From Eretmocerus hayati (taxonomy: Eukaryota; Arthropoda; Insecta; Hymenoptera; Aphelinidae), in NCBI GenBank assembly GCA_029851415.1, contig CM056743.1, positions 25,892,905 to 25,956,904 of the forward strand: a stretch of 64,000 nucleotides of DNA, given 5' to 3'. The notes beneath the pieces are model-generated. The model saw only the letters and a list, made by a program, of their open reading frames with translations, did no database searches and was not told the origin of the DNA. This document shows, piece by piece, positions 14,548 to 25,229 of the stretch (positions are counted from its first letter, which is position 1; each line of letters starts with the position of its first letter). Position numbers and translations under genes: made by a program.

Positions 14548-14814
14548 AAATTTCGGGAACATCGGATCGACGGTTCCTCGCTGACTGTTCTCTCTGAGGA
14601 GCATCTAACTGGTCCTATAGGCATGAAACTTGGACCTGCCTTAAAATTACGGCTCAATCTGGCTCGAAAGCTCGGAGCTTGCACCGTTTGTCTTCACTGT
14701 GCTCATTGTCACCAGACACCTCAACAGCAACCATCCCAACAACAACAATCACAACAATCACCACAACAGCAGCAACAACAGCAGCAACAATTGACGAGGA
14801 GACCGAGCAACTGA
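14548..14814 (+). CDS. Last coding exon of a SAM-domain protein
   Basis: The exon begins right after TTTTCAG in phase 0 and encodes 88 residues before TGA. The first ~45 residues are the second half of a sterile alpha motif: FREHRIDGSSLTVLSEEHL, then MKLGPALKL, the mid-loop and last-helix signature seen in Polycomb-type SAM domains (polyhomeotic, Scm and related). SAM domains of this class form head-to-tail polymers or pair with other SAM proteins in nuclear complexes, so a chromatin or transcription role is plausible, but the rest of the protein is not visible. A cysteine/histidine cluster (CTVCLHCAHCH) follows, then a Q-rich tail with runs of up to nine Q. The first half of the domain must lie in an upstream exon ending in phase 0, not located here. 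A likely 3'UTR follows, with AATAAA at about 15500. I cannot assign an orthologue. Confidence 0.8.
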   Translation, partial: KFREHRIDGSSLTVLSEEHLTGPIGMKLGPALKLRLNLARKLGACTVCLHCAHCHQTPQQQPSQQQQSQQSPQQQQQQQQQLTRRPSN

Positions 14815-15510
14815 CCAGAAAAAAGGGTGGAGCCAATTTTGGAATCTAATGTTGCGGAGCCACTTGTCGTATTCAAGAGGCCTAAGCGAACTTGAGAAAC
14901 AAGAATTTATTGCTCCACCCTGGCCTAAAAACTTTCAAAAATTTAGAAGTTTAGGATCGAAACATTAGCGTAATAAGTGTGTTACAAAATTGGAAAGATT
15001 TTGATTCATGGCTATCGAGACAAGAGTTATCGGATATCCAATCTAAAAATTGCATTTGCAGATGATGTCGTCCTCGTATCAATTTTATCTCATTCGTGAG
15101 CAACGTTGGCGAAGGCCAGATAATCTATTCGGGTACCTATTTTGCTCAAAGTGCCTTATTGCCAACAAATAATATTGAAATTAATATTTTTGACGATGTC
15201 TTAAATTTTTGATACTCAGGAAACTCACGTGAGATTCTGGAAAATTTTTGTAAAATAATGTTATGAATAAGAAAGAAATAATGTGTTATTGATGAAATAA
15301 TTCGTATTCAACGAACGAAATAATGATTAGCTAAACTTATCTGTTATTTATTGTAAGAAATTATTTTTTATCGTAATTGCGCAAGACGTTAAGTATCGAA
15401 AAAGTTTTCCCTTTGAAAACTTCTGTATTCACGAGTTAGATAGTACGATTAAAATTGTAAATAGTATTGAGTGAATGAGTGAATGAGAATGGTCAGAAAA
15501 ATAAAAGTAT
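14815..15510 (+). other. Probable 3'UTR of the SAM gene
   Basis: AT-rich non-coding sequence directly after the stop codon. An AATAAAA at about 15500-15506 is the first strong polyadenylation signal downstream, and another (GAATAAAACT) occurs near 15751. The exact 3' end cannot be seen. Confidence 0.4.
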
Positions 15511-17800
15511 GATTATCGACTAACGTATTCTGTATAGAATATTAGCGTTCATTTGACAATAACTGGATTCAGGCATCACTAAAATTGAGTGATGTGGAAT
15601 ATAATCTGTCAAAATTTGTGGAAATTTTTCTGATCGACAAATTTCACAGTGCCTTATTTGAAAGGAGATCATCAATTGTTGAGGCAGAGTTATCAGTCAC
15701 TTCGTAAATTGGATACGCAACTTTTCGTGTAATACTCAAGCACGTTATGTGAATAAAACTGCCGTCGTAAGAGAGAAGGTCGGTAACTACAAAATCAAAC
15801 CCTTTTCAGAAACTCTGTAATATATTCATCCCTGTAACAATCCATGGAAATATGATCACGGCACCCACTCATAGATCAATTTTTAATGATCAATTTGAGC
15901 AAATTTTTCGAAACTTTGAGGTTGTAATTATTGACTCTTTTTCTTTCGTTAGCACAAAAACCTTTCACTGAAAATTAGTGCTGGACAACTTCCCGAAAAG
16001 TTATCTAAAAGTTCATCATTTCTCAACAAGTTTATCGTCTCATGCGTTGTTCACCCCCAAGACATGCGAGAATATTCCGATTTTTCAAAGAATATTTTCG
16101 ATTGAAAAGACGATGGGTATCAATCATCTGTACTTCGAATATGTATTGTATTCTTTAAAAAAAAACACACCTTGACAATCATCTGAGAATCTAAAAAAGT
16201 ACAGTTGTTATCAAAGACTATCCGTATACTTCTCGATCTAAAAATGTTCACAGCTTGACGTTCAATTGTCAGGCAATAATTACTCCAACATTATACGTGA
16301 TTCGAAAAATTAAGATTGACGGTGAGTTATTTGAATGCTGGTCAAACTATAAGTTCTATTATTTTGACTGTAAGAGCTGATCAAGAGATTCAGAGTTTTA
16401 CAAGAGGAAAAATTGAGAATGTCACATTTCATATAGAAAGAGCAGTATTTTTCATTACATACTCACTATGCACAGCAACTGGGAATCGAAGAATGCTTGA
16501 TACAATACTATCAAAAGAATTTGTCAGATTCATATTCTCTATCCTTAAAAATCACAATATTGTTTAAAACCAGCTTTTGCGGAACCGGGTGATCTCGGTG
16601 CAAATGGTGTTCGCACACTATGTAATCAACTTGTAAATGACAGCGACTTTTACTCAACGGATAATCTAACCGCGAAGTGTACTTTCCATTATCGCTCATA
16701 TATGTACATATAGCACTGTTACATTTATTCATCTAGTTCGGCCCAAGATTTTCAAGTACTTAATAAAACAACTAATGAGACTCGATAATTATGCAACAAA
16801 CACCAACTGATAGGAAAGAATTGATATAATAATGAATGTTTCGTGATCTGAGAGGAAATGATTTACTTTGAAATGACTGTTGAAATACGAACCTGAAGGA
16901 ATAGTTGTAATTCTTGTGATAGAACAAAACTCAGTTTACTGTCATTACTTCATGTTACTGATGCAATCGCATCTTCGGTACATTAAAATATTTTTTTTCG
17001 TCTTATTCTTTGATTGTTCGATTTCACAGTCTGCATGGATTGGCGAAACTGGATTATTTGCATACCATCAATTATTGGTCATGTGTGATCAGAAGGATTG
17101 ATTTATAACGTTAATACAATTCGAACTTGTTCAAATAAAATCTCTGAATCATATGTGGAGCTATTTTCATTTCATTCAATACCTCTTTTGGAATAATTTG
17201 GGAATGTAGATGATAATACCGAAAATGAACTTACATTCTTTTGAAATTAAATTGTAGCTCATCCAAATGTAAGTCTATTTGTATCTTAGTCTCCTCACAT
17301 CAATTAACCATCGAGTGACACTACGGTGATTTGCATATTATGCCATTATACCTTCACAATACAAAAGGATAACATTTTTGTGATGTTGGACGCACGTATT
17401 TACCAATCACTGCGACTCGATGTCATAATTGAAATGAAAAATGACGATGTATATATTCACAGCTGTATATTAGTTTACAATGTAAGTTCAGAAGAAGCTC
17501 ATCATGATATGAAGTAACTTTGACATTGAAAATAAGTTTTCATCCGATTTTTCTCCATATCGTAAACTACAATGGAAGCGATGATGAGCAGTCAAAAAGA
17601 TGAGACTGCCAGAGTCATGAAATGAGTAAAAAGTAAACCGTTGAAACATAAATGAAACGACTTACATACATTATTTTGATAATTAATTGTTTCATTGTGA
17701 GGCCCTAGTTCTAACTGCATCAGGTTGCTATCTCTATGGAATAATCATTATAAGAGCCAGCAAAATCATCCATGCAAGTCTTGCAAATGCTCAAAACTTA
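15511..17800. other. Intergenic DNA
   Basis: AT-rich sequence with no supportable gene, repeat or RNA. Open frames of 60-83 aa are scattered on both strands without splice sites or codon bias. The - strand side should contain the 3'UTR of the two-exon gene ending at 17808. Confidence 0.5.
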
Positions 17801-17807
17801 TGGATAG

Positions 17808-18501
17808 TTAGAATCTTGAGCTGTAAAAAGAAAATGAAATTTTCAACATGCTAAGATCTGTTTTCCTTAAAGTAATGTCTTATGTCATTAATTTTCGAAA
17901 CTCACTTTTGTTTGTACTGCAGAGCTTTGTCGATTGATGATAAATACAAATGTTCATATTTGAAAGAGTTCTCTGTCTGCCTTACCACCTCAAACAAAGG
18001 TCGCCAAGAGTCGTGTGGCTCAGGACTGGTTATACCAGTTCCTTTGAACACATTTCCTTTAATGCACTGGATCTCGAAATTGTAAGATACTGTGATGTGA
18101 ACACTTTCCTCTACTGTTTCAAAGCAGCCAGTGATATCATTCTCGTAAATACTTCCATCAGGTACTCTGCCATCTGGCCCATTTGGGACGAATCTTTTCT
18201 CATTGAAGGAAAATTGTTGCTGTTCAGAAACATTTTTCTGCGCCTTCAAGTGGTCAGAAATAGTTTTGTTCAAATGGGCAGCCACATATGGCTGACAATC
18301 ATGCCAGTAAAGACCATTGACATTACTCCTTGGGTTCTGTGTGAAACTATCTAAAAACAACTGGTAGGCAGCAATGACAACAGATCTCTTGATCACTTTG
18401 CTCAAACCTGGATCACTAACATTTGTTTTAGAAATACTGAATGTACCAATTAACTCATATGAGAAAGAGTTCATTGTTTGTGATGATGATCTTCCGCTCA
18501 T
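17808..18501 (-). CDS. Two-exon gene, 202-aa protein of unknown function
   Basis: Exon 1 runs from ATG at 18501 down to 17906, and exon 2 from 17820 to the TAA at 17808. The intron (17905-17821) has an excellent donor (CAAAA|GTGAGT) and acceptor (TTTTCTTTTTACAG) and is 85 bp long. Ignoring the intron, the frame would stop at the TGA inside the donor, so splicing changes only the tail, replacing a final K with NSRF. The ATG is the first in frame after a TGA 57 bases upstream. The product is soluble-looking, with no signal peptide or membrane segment: a Ser-rich start (SGRSSSQT), a mixed helical/strand body with motifs NGLYWHDCQPYVAAHLNKT and GPDGRVPDGSIYEND, and a charged end. I do not recognise the family. 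A long, well-composed frame with clean splice signals makes a real gene likely. The adjacent SAM gene converges on it from the other strand. Confidence 0.72.
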
Positions 18502-19600
18502 GGATGATTCTTGTTTTGATGAGCCTGTTGATGCAGAAAAGGAATTAGGCTTGATTCATATAGTATTACAATTTATATGGATGCATGTCTAGATTGAAAA
18601 AATTGAGCCAGACTTCATAACTGATATTGGCTAATATGATGCTACAATGAGACCCGCAAAGTAGAGTCCAATATAGTCGATAAATCTGGAAGCGAAAGAC
18701 CTTGAGGACAAACCCAATTTTCTACGACTGATAGAGATAGGCCATCAACCCATGGATTCACTCATTTCTGCTTCGACTCTAATTACACTTCACAAATCAA
18801 TTAGTAGCCAGCTTTGAGCAGAGTACAATAGTGCTCAGCTCTCTAAACTTTCATGAATAGGAATTTGCAACTACCCACATGCAAAGATAAAATGGATGCT
18901 GGACGAGATTTAGGTATGCTGGATTGCACCATAAACTGTTGATTCTTCCCGAAGAAGGTGAGGAGTCAGTGTATTCAAAAGCCCGAGGTTGATGAATCGC
19001 TTCATCGTGTATAGAAAAAATTTGTCGAGGATCGAATGAATACCGGCACAATTATTTATTATTAAAAAAATTATCAGGTTTACTTGATCTTACCCAGTCA
19101 GCCGCATAGACGAGGAAGCACTACGAAGTTAGTGTATGACCCTATGGATGACACGTTCTAACACGTTCTCCATTACCTCATTTCCATAAGAGCAGATGAT
19201 AATTGGAAGTGTTGGAAGGGCTTGCAGCCGGCAGGGGCTGTGGGGGCTGCACAGTGCACACGTTGGCTGGCATCTCTATAATGGTGCATCCACGAATATG
19301 CATATGAGTCATGCAGGGGGGACTGGAAAAAATCCCGAAAATTTTTGTTCCATTAGTACAGTTTAAATAGTACAAAAGAATCTTTTCAAATTTTTTTTAA
19401 CCCCCCAATGGGTCCTAGCCCCTTTTGAGCCTATTCTCAGAAAATCATAACTACACTCAATTTTTTTGGACGCACTTGGGCGCATTTTGTCTGTGAGGGC
19501 TACTTAGTTCTTTTGAGAAAAAAATTGTCCGCAACCGATTATTGAGTCTAGCAATTTGAAGGAGCTATTTGCTGTGAGTTTAGCGATTTTTGGTTCTTTT
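18502..19600. other. Intergenic DNA upstream of the 202-aa gene
   Basis: Should contain the promoter of the - strand gene starting at 18501, but no TATA or initiator stands out. Nothing else is recognisable. Confidence 0.4.
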
Positions 19601-19629
19601 TCCAAGTGATTTAGCTCCTACCCAGACCC

Positions 19630-20170
19630 GCGATGATCGACTTTTACCGGTTGTCGTTTCAAAGGTTTTGAAAAATAACCTACAATTATAACCACAGAAC
19701 CACTGGTAAAAGTCAATTATCGTACTTTTATGCTACTCTGTGCGGAAAATTGGGCAGAAATGGCTATTCAGACGCTTGTGTGCCGTGCGCAAATGGCGAG
19801 CAGCGTGCGCAAATGTGCAAACTGTGCGCTAATTTTCTTTTTGCGCATGCCGCAAATCGTCAAACCGTGTGCGAATCGGTCATTTGCGCATGCTGCTGAA
19901 AAAATTCCGTGTGCAAATTTCCATTTTGGCACGGAAAATACTATTCCTTTTACCCAATAGTACATTTCGATACAAGGGCGTAAAACGTTTTATTCGCGTC
20001 CGAGTGATGGGTTTCCGGCCCGAGCCGCAGGCGAGGGTCGGAATCATCACGAGGATGCGAATAATAGGTTTTACGACCGTATATCTAACTATACTTTTCG
20101 ATAAACTGTGAGTAAGAGTCGACAAACTGTGCGCACAGTGCACTTTTACGCACAGTGTATCGAAAATTCA
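19630..20170. repeat. Composite inverted-repeat region with TGCGCAAAT clusters
   Basis: 19630-19722 is a small palindrome (arms around GACTTTTACCGGTTG and its complement). 19740-19930 carries at least eight TGCGCA/GTGCGCAAAT-type words on either strand. At 19955 the word AATAGTACATTTCGATAC begins a hairpin-rich stretch (GTCCGAGTGATGGGTTTCC pairing with GGAATCATCACGAGGATGC) that closes near 20160 with GTATCGAAAA. Related sequence (GGGTGTAAAACCGTTTGCA, ATGATTCCGGCCCTCACTC) occurs at 4140-4205. It is non-coding despite overlapping open frames. Confidence 0.5.
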
Positions 20171-20398
20171 ATTTTTCTACGGGGTTCTCTTGCGAGCTCA
20201 TTCAGCTCGTATTGTGTGTGTGTAAACTGTGTAGGTGTCAATTTATAGAAGCCTCTGCATTTGCCGGGGATTGTTATGAGCCCGTGAGACATGCTTCGCA
20301 CTGACAACCCTAATTTTTGTCTCTACGTGAACTATAACTTGATCGTGTTCAACTCTGAGTGGAACCAAGTAAAGGAACTCGTCTTCTCGACGAGTCGC

Positions 20399-20509
20399 AC
20401 CCTATAGGAAATTTATTGGGGTTTACAGCTGTAAACTACAGTTAACCGGGCTATTTCTTATGGCAGACTGTAACTTACAGCTGTAAACCCCATTAAGTTT
20501 CCCATAGGG
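20399..20509. mobile_element. Short palindromic MITE
   Basis: Arms CCCTATAGGAAATTTATTGG and its near complement ending TTTCCCATAGGGC enclose GTTTACAGCTGTAA on both sides. About 110 bp, non-coding. Confidence 0.55.
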
Positions 20510-20872
20510 CAAATACTTTAAGAATGCTGAACTCAATTTTATATATATATATATATATATGTGTGCTCTGGCGGGAGATTCAAATTATGCTCAAAAATAT
20601 AATACATTTTAATTGAGTATGTGTCAAAACCAGTACATAAAACTGGTACGTTAAAGGCATTGCTCTGTACAGCCAAACATCTCACATTCATACCAATACT
20701 TTAAGAATGCCGTGAATATGATCATCATTCTTCAACTCTAAATGGACATGACATGGAATGTGTTAGTTTTCAAGAGTTTGTACTCCATAGAGGTAAAAGT
20801 GATAACATTAATCTGAGCTCCGGAATATGAGTCCAAGGATTGACACTGGTATTCATAGTCGTTATAACCCTA

Positions 20873-21617
20873 CACGGTGCTCGGGAAAGGGCGACAGGTT
20901 GAACAAAATTGTCACCAAAAACTGAACACGTGGTGATTTAGTACTATGCCCAAGGATCAAAATCCCGTTTCAAATGAAATGGAGCAATCCCCTCTTTTGA
21001 AATGCGAGCTTGATTCGTATTTTTACGTGTGAATCAAATGGAGCTTTTTGTGAGCAACATACTTGGCGAGACAATAACGGCTCCCAAAGCCCATAACTTC
21101 AATGAATCTCAATATTTTCTAACGTACTTCAACTTATTTTGAAGCTTATTCAAAGATCTTCAAAATGAGTTAATGTTAGCTTTAATTCAACACAGTACAT
21201 TTGAGCTGTCTCAGGAATTAGGAGCTCGAAAAGTCTCAAATCGTTAGATGAGGAAATCTCGGGTATCGAATCAAAATGAGGTTCCTCGACTTTAGTTTGT
21301 TGAAATCAAACTCACTTCAGATCATCTTGAAGACTTTAGATTGAGCTGTAAAATGAGCTCAAGTACGTTGAAAATAATTAGGAAACATTTGAGTTATGAG
21401 CTTTGGAAGCTGTTATGATCTTGACAAGTAAAAGAGCTGAAACAGCTCCATTTGATTAACATGTAAAAATACGAACTGAGCTCGCATTTCAAAAAAAGGG
21501 ATTGCTCCATCTCAGTTGAAATGGGATTTTGATCCTCGGGCATAGTGCTGGATCACCACGTGTTCAGTTTTCTGGTGACAATTTTGTTCAACCTATCGTC
21601 CTCTCCCGAGCACCGTG
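20873..21617. mobile_element. Foldback element, 745 bp
   Basis: The two halves are imperfect reverse complements over the whole length, centred near 21245. Both ends carry CACGGTGCTCGGGA (inverted on the right), followed by GGTTGAACAAAATTGTCACC. Its inner arms contain the words ACGTACTTCA and TTTTGAAGCTT, shared with elements at 31.2 and 39.6 kb. There is no coding capacity. Confidence 0.8.
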
Positions 21618-21630
21618 CCTAGAGTTAAGA

Positions 21631-21784
21631 ATTAATCCGCGGGTTAAGCGCTGTAATCGGAGTGGAGAAAAAAAGACTTCAATTCTGTGATGTTCTGCAG
21701 CACTGGGACAACGTGAAGTGAATGAGTAGTCTTTAGTTTATTCTTCTGCCACGCCGAATACAGCGCCTAACCCGCGGATTGATT
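21631..21784. mobile_element. Short MITE, 150 bp
   Basis: Terminal repeats AATCCGCGGGTTAAGCGCTG and the reverse complement on the right (CAGCGCCTAACCCGCGGATT). It abuts the foldback element to its left with about 14 bases between. Confidence 0.65.
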
Positions 21785-21999
21785 TTTACACGCTTTTATT
21801 CTACTTCACTTTGGCCATATTGTTTCATGCACAGGCATCCGGTACTCAACTAGTCAGCAGGCACGTCTCTCGCCGTAAGAGCAAGAGAGAGAGCCTTTTC
21901 ATACACTCGGTTCCGGTACCGAGCTAGTCAGCGCGCGGATGAGCTTTTAGGTTAGATCTATTGCTCTCTGAAATTTTCGTTAAGCTCCATATCTTTTTT

Positions 22000-22221
22000 T
22001 ATACGTCCATACGTAGAAACAGCGTGTTTCTAGGCCTCCTCGCTACGCGAGGAGGCCTGGAAACAAGCTGTTTCTGCGTACAGACGTATAAAACTGCATA
22101 CGCGTCTCGTGCGGAAACATTTTTCCTTCGGGAAAACCAAGCTGGACGGTGCCATCGCCCACGTCCAGCTTGGTTTCCCGAAGAAAAAAATGTTTCCAGC
22201 ACTCGGCGCGTAATGTACTAT
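22000..22221. mobile_element. Double-hairpin GC-rich element
   Basis: Two adjacent hairpins. The first (about 22000-22092) has arms GAAACAGCGTGTTTCTAGGC and complement around GCCTCCTCGC/GCGAGGAGGC. The second (about 22095-22218) has arms GGAAACATTTTTCCTTCGGG and complement around AAGCTGGACG/CGTCCAGCTT. The right end is GCGTAATGTACTATT, the same 15 bases that end the element at 63.65 kb. Confidence 0.6.
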
Positions 22222-22225
22222 TTTG

Positions 22226-22226
22226 A

Positions 22227-22251
<25 letters not shown>
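22226..22251. repeat. (TC)n microsatellite, left edge of the R1-like array
   Basis: About 13 TC units immediately followed by the poly-T (poly-A on the - strand) tail of the first R1-like element. Confidence 0.9.
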
Positions 22252-22260
<9 letters not shown>

Positions 22261-25178
22261 TTTTTTTTTTTAAGGTGGTTGTAGGGCAAATACGCTGCGA
22301 CGTACGAAGGAGAGGCACCGGTCAGCCAAACACGGCTGGCCAGCACCTCCCCAACAGTCCCGGGCTGGAATCCGCATCGATACGGCCATCCGAACCGGGT
22401 AACCCTCTCTTCCTTCTCCGTTGGCGCCGGCCATTGGACAAGGGAGAGATCCACCAACTTACCAATCCGGCCCCGGCACCGCGTGAGGATTACTTCAGGG
22501 CCGGCGGCGTCTCGCGCTCAGGATCGAGCGTCTCTCTTCTCACGACTCGCAGGTGTTGTTTCCCTTTCTTCGATCTTCTTCCATCTCTTCATTCTTCATC
22601 TTCTTTCTTCTCTCTTCTTTCTTCTCTCTTCCCTCTTCAGTGCATCAGATTCCTCCTGGAATCATTTGGGCCTCTTCTGTTTCAATCGGCAGAGTCACTG
22701 TGATTCGCCTGCTTCGAGGCGCCTTACTTCCCTCTCTTTCTCCTCTTTGCGGGTCATCACCAGCTTGATGTATCCGGTGAGTCTATCCCATGTCTCCTGG
22801 TTGCGGAGCAAGTACGGGACGAGATTCTCAGGTGTTAGTTGAGCACCCAGCCATTCATCCAGCTCGGCGCGCTCTCTCCGGGTGTTGCTGCACTTGAACA
22901 GGGGTCGTCCTCTTCTTGAACCTGGTTAGATAGGAACCGAAGCAACCATGATCGCTCAGTGCCTGCGTCGTCCAGTAGTCCATCTCTCCGTGGGTACGTT
23001 CCGCCCACTTGGCTACGTCACGGATCAGCCGGTGCGTCCATCTGCCGTTTGCAAATGGCGAATCCCACTCAGTTTGCCAATGCTCAAGGGTGGTCTCCTT
23101 CTCGTTGTCGCGGATGATCTCCTTCATCGTCGGAGTGAGTACTCGTTCGGCTCCGATCACTTTCTGGCGGTCCCAGATCCTCACTCGCTCCGCGACGAGC
23201 AAGTGGATGGGCGGAGTACTCGCCAATACGTAAGCCGCATCTCCTGACACAGTGCGGTAGGCACGGATACTCCTCAGGGCCGCTCTTCGGTGGACAGGCC
23301 CCATTCTCTTCTCGATGATGGTCTTCTCTACTCTCTTCCCCCACACGGGTGCACCGTACAGCATGATGGAGGTAGTGACGGTGTTGAGAAGTGCGCGCCT
23401 CTTTTCCTTGGGTCCTCCGATATTCGGCATAAGCCGCTGGAGCGCCGCACCGACCCTGCTCGCCTTCTGGGCGGCTTCCTGGATGTGCTTCTTGAACGAC
23501 CACTTGTCATCGAGCCATACGCCGAGGTATTTCAGCTCTGTCTTCCGTGGAATCTCTTGCCCGTTGATATGAAACCGGGGTAGGTCAAACTTCCTACGCC
23601 TTGTGACCACGATTGCTTCGCACTTCTTGACAGCGAGCTCCAGAAGCCTGCTAATCATCCACTCGTAGACTCGGGCCAGCGCTTCGTTCGCGCGTCTACC
23701 CAAGAGTTCCTCGTTGTCAGCCCATACTATGAGTCCCGCGTCGTCCGCGAAAGCCACTATTATCACTCCTTCTGGCAGTTCGATAGACAGTAAGCTGTCA
23801 TACTGGGTGTTCCAGTTGAAAGGCCCGGAGACCGATCCCTGTCCGATTCCGGCGGACAGTACCCGAATCTCTTGTCCCTCGTCGGTGTCGTACACGAGGG
23901 TCCTGTTCCGCAGGTAGTCACTCGTGACGGCTAGTAGATAGGGGGGCACTTTACCTGCTTGGGATTGATAGACTCGCTCCCAGCTCGCGCAGTTGAATGC
24001 GTTCTTTATGTCCAACGCAATGATGGCACAGAATCCTCCTCTTCCTCGGTATGGGTTCCCTACCGACGCTTGAACCCGTTCTTGGACCGCCTCGATCGCG
24101 TGCACAGTGCTCCGTCCCTTCCGAAACCCGAACTGCATTGGTGATAGCCCACCGCCTTCTTCGTAGGCTTTTTCCACCCTGTTGAGCACCATCCTCTCGT
24201 ACATTTTCCCGATATTGTCGAGCATGCTGAGAGGGCGTTGACCACCTTGACCCTTAGGTATCAGGACCAGCTTCTGGCGTTTCCACTTGGCCGGGAAAGT
24301 TCCCGCGCTCAGACAGATGTTGAAGAGGTCGAGGAGTAGATCTGGCTTGTATTTGAAGACCAGTTTCAGAGCCTCGTTTGGGATGCCATCCAGGCCAGGG
24401 GCCTTGCCGTTCGGCATTCTCTTCGCCGCTATGAGTAGCTCTTGCATAGTGAAGAGCGGGATGGGGTCTTCGCTCTCCGTAGGGAATGTAACTCTGGGTT
24501 CTCCTGCTGGGAAGAGGTCTTCCACGATCGTGCGCAATGTTGCTGCATCGGTCGGTGCTGGGTTGCCCTTCCGGGGTCGGACCTTTGACATGACCACGCG
24601 ATATGGCGTGCCCCAGGGGTCTTCGTTAACCATGTCGCACAGTTCACCCCAGCACTTCTCTTTGCTCCTCCGGATGGCTAGAACGAGAGCCTTCTTTGCT
24701 TCTTTGTACGCTCTGTCATCTTCCGCCAGCGATGGTCGTTGCAGCTTCCTTGATCGCCATGCGGTCCTCCTTTTCTTGTTGCTCGTTCTTCGTAGAGCCT
24801 TGATCTCATCGGTGATCCAGTACTCTGGTTTCCTCCAGAAACATGGTGTTGTCCTGCGAGGCATCGACGCGTCGCAAGCTCTCGTGATGGCGGATGTTAC
24901 CATCGCCACAGCCTCGTCCGAGGCGGAGTTCATCGGGAGATCTTCGACTGTTTCTATCGATTCCCGGAATTTTCCCTCGTCCAGCTTCCGTACCTGCCAC
25001 CCCGTTGGTCGCGGTCTGCGTGTCGTCTGTCTCTGTCCGTCAGTCCTAAGTCGAAACCGAATATGTCGATGGTCACTCAGTGTTTCCGTGTCCAGAACTT
25101 CCCACGATGTCATACGTCCCATGAGCGACGGGCTCATGAACGTCAGGTCGAGGACCGATGATGAACCTCCCTCCCGGG
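22252..25178 (-). mobile_element. R1-clade non-LTR retrotransposon, copy 1, 5'-truncated
   Basis: On the - strand it starts inside the apurinic-type endonuclease domain directly after a (GA)n tract, runs through reverse transcriptase and a 3'UTR, and ends in about 20 A followed by (GA)n. It is a typical target-primed insertion product. The same order repeats in copy 2 on the right, so both copies lie in one (GA)n/(TC)n tract in the same orientation. The ORF is nearly identical to copy 2 but the 3'UTR is much more diverged. Confidence 0.85.
22855..25137 (-). pseudogene. Endonuclease end plus reverse transcriptase of R1-like copy 1 (truncated, frameshifted)
   Basis: The open frame continues upstream of the first ATG to the truncation point at 25178. 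It begins with the C-terminal piece of an exonuclease/endonuclease/phosphatase domain (SDHRHIRF holds the Ser-Asp-His signature). Reverse transcriptase then follows in canonical order: LVLIPKG, MQFGFRKGRST, DIKNAFNCASW, GIGQGSVSGP, and the catalytic FADD at about 23740-23754. A 47-bp deletion near 22901, relative to copy 2, removes the C-terminal CX2CX8HX4C zinc knuckle and shifts the frame, giving an unrelated tail and a new stop. With the N-terminal nucleic-acid-binding ORF and most of the endonuclease also missing, this copy cannot be autonomous. Family: R1/jockey-type LINE, by motif order and knuckle type. Confidence 0.85.
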
Positions 25179-25195
25179 TCTCTCTCTCTCTCTCT

Positions 25196-25198
<3 letters not shown>
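25179..25198. repeat. (TC)n between the two R1-like copies
   Basis: Ten TC units between the 5' truncation point of copy 1 and the poly-T tail of copy 2. Confidence 0.9.

Positions 25199-25229
<31 letters not shown>

Noticed and set aside
24287..25228. 313-codon + strand frame
   Set aside because: Shadow of the R1-like reverse transcriptase on the other strand. It ends in a homopolymer-encoded Phe run from the poly-T tail.
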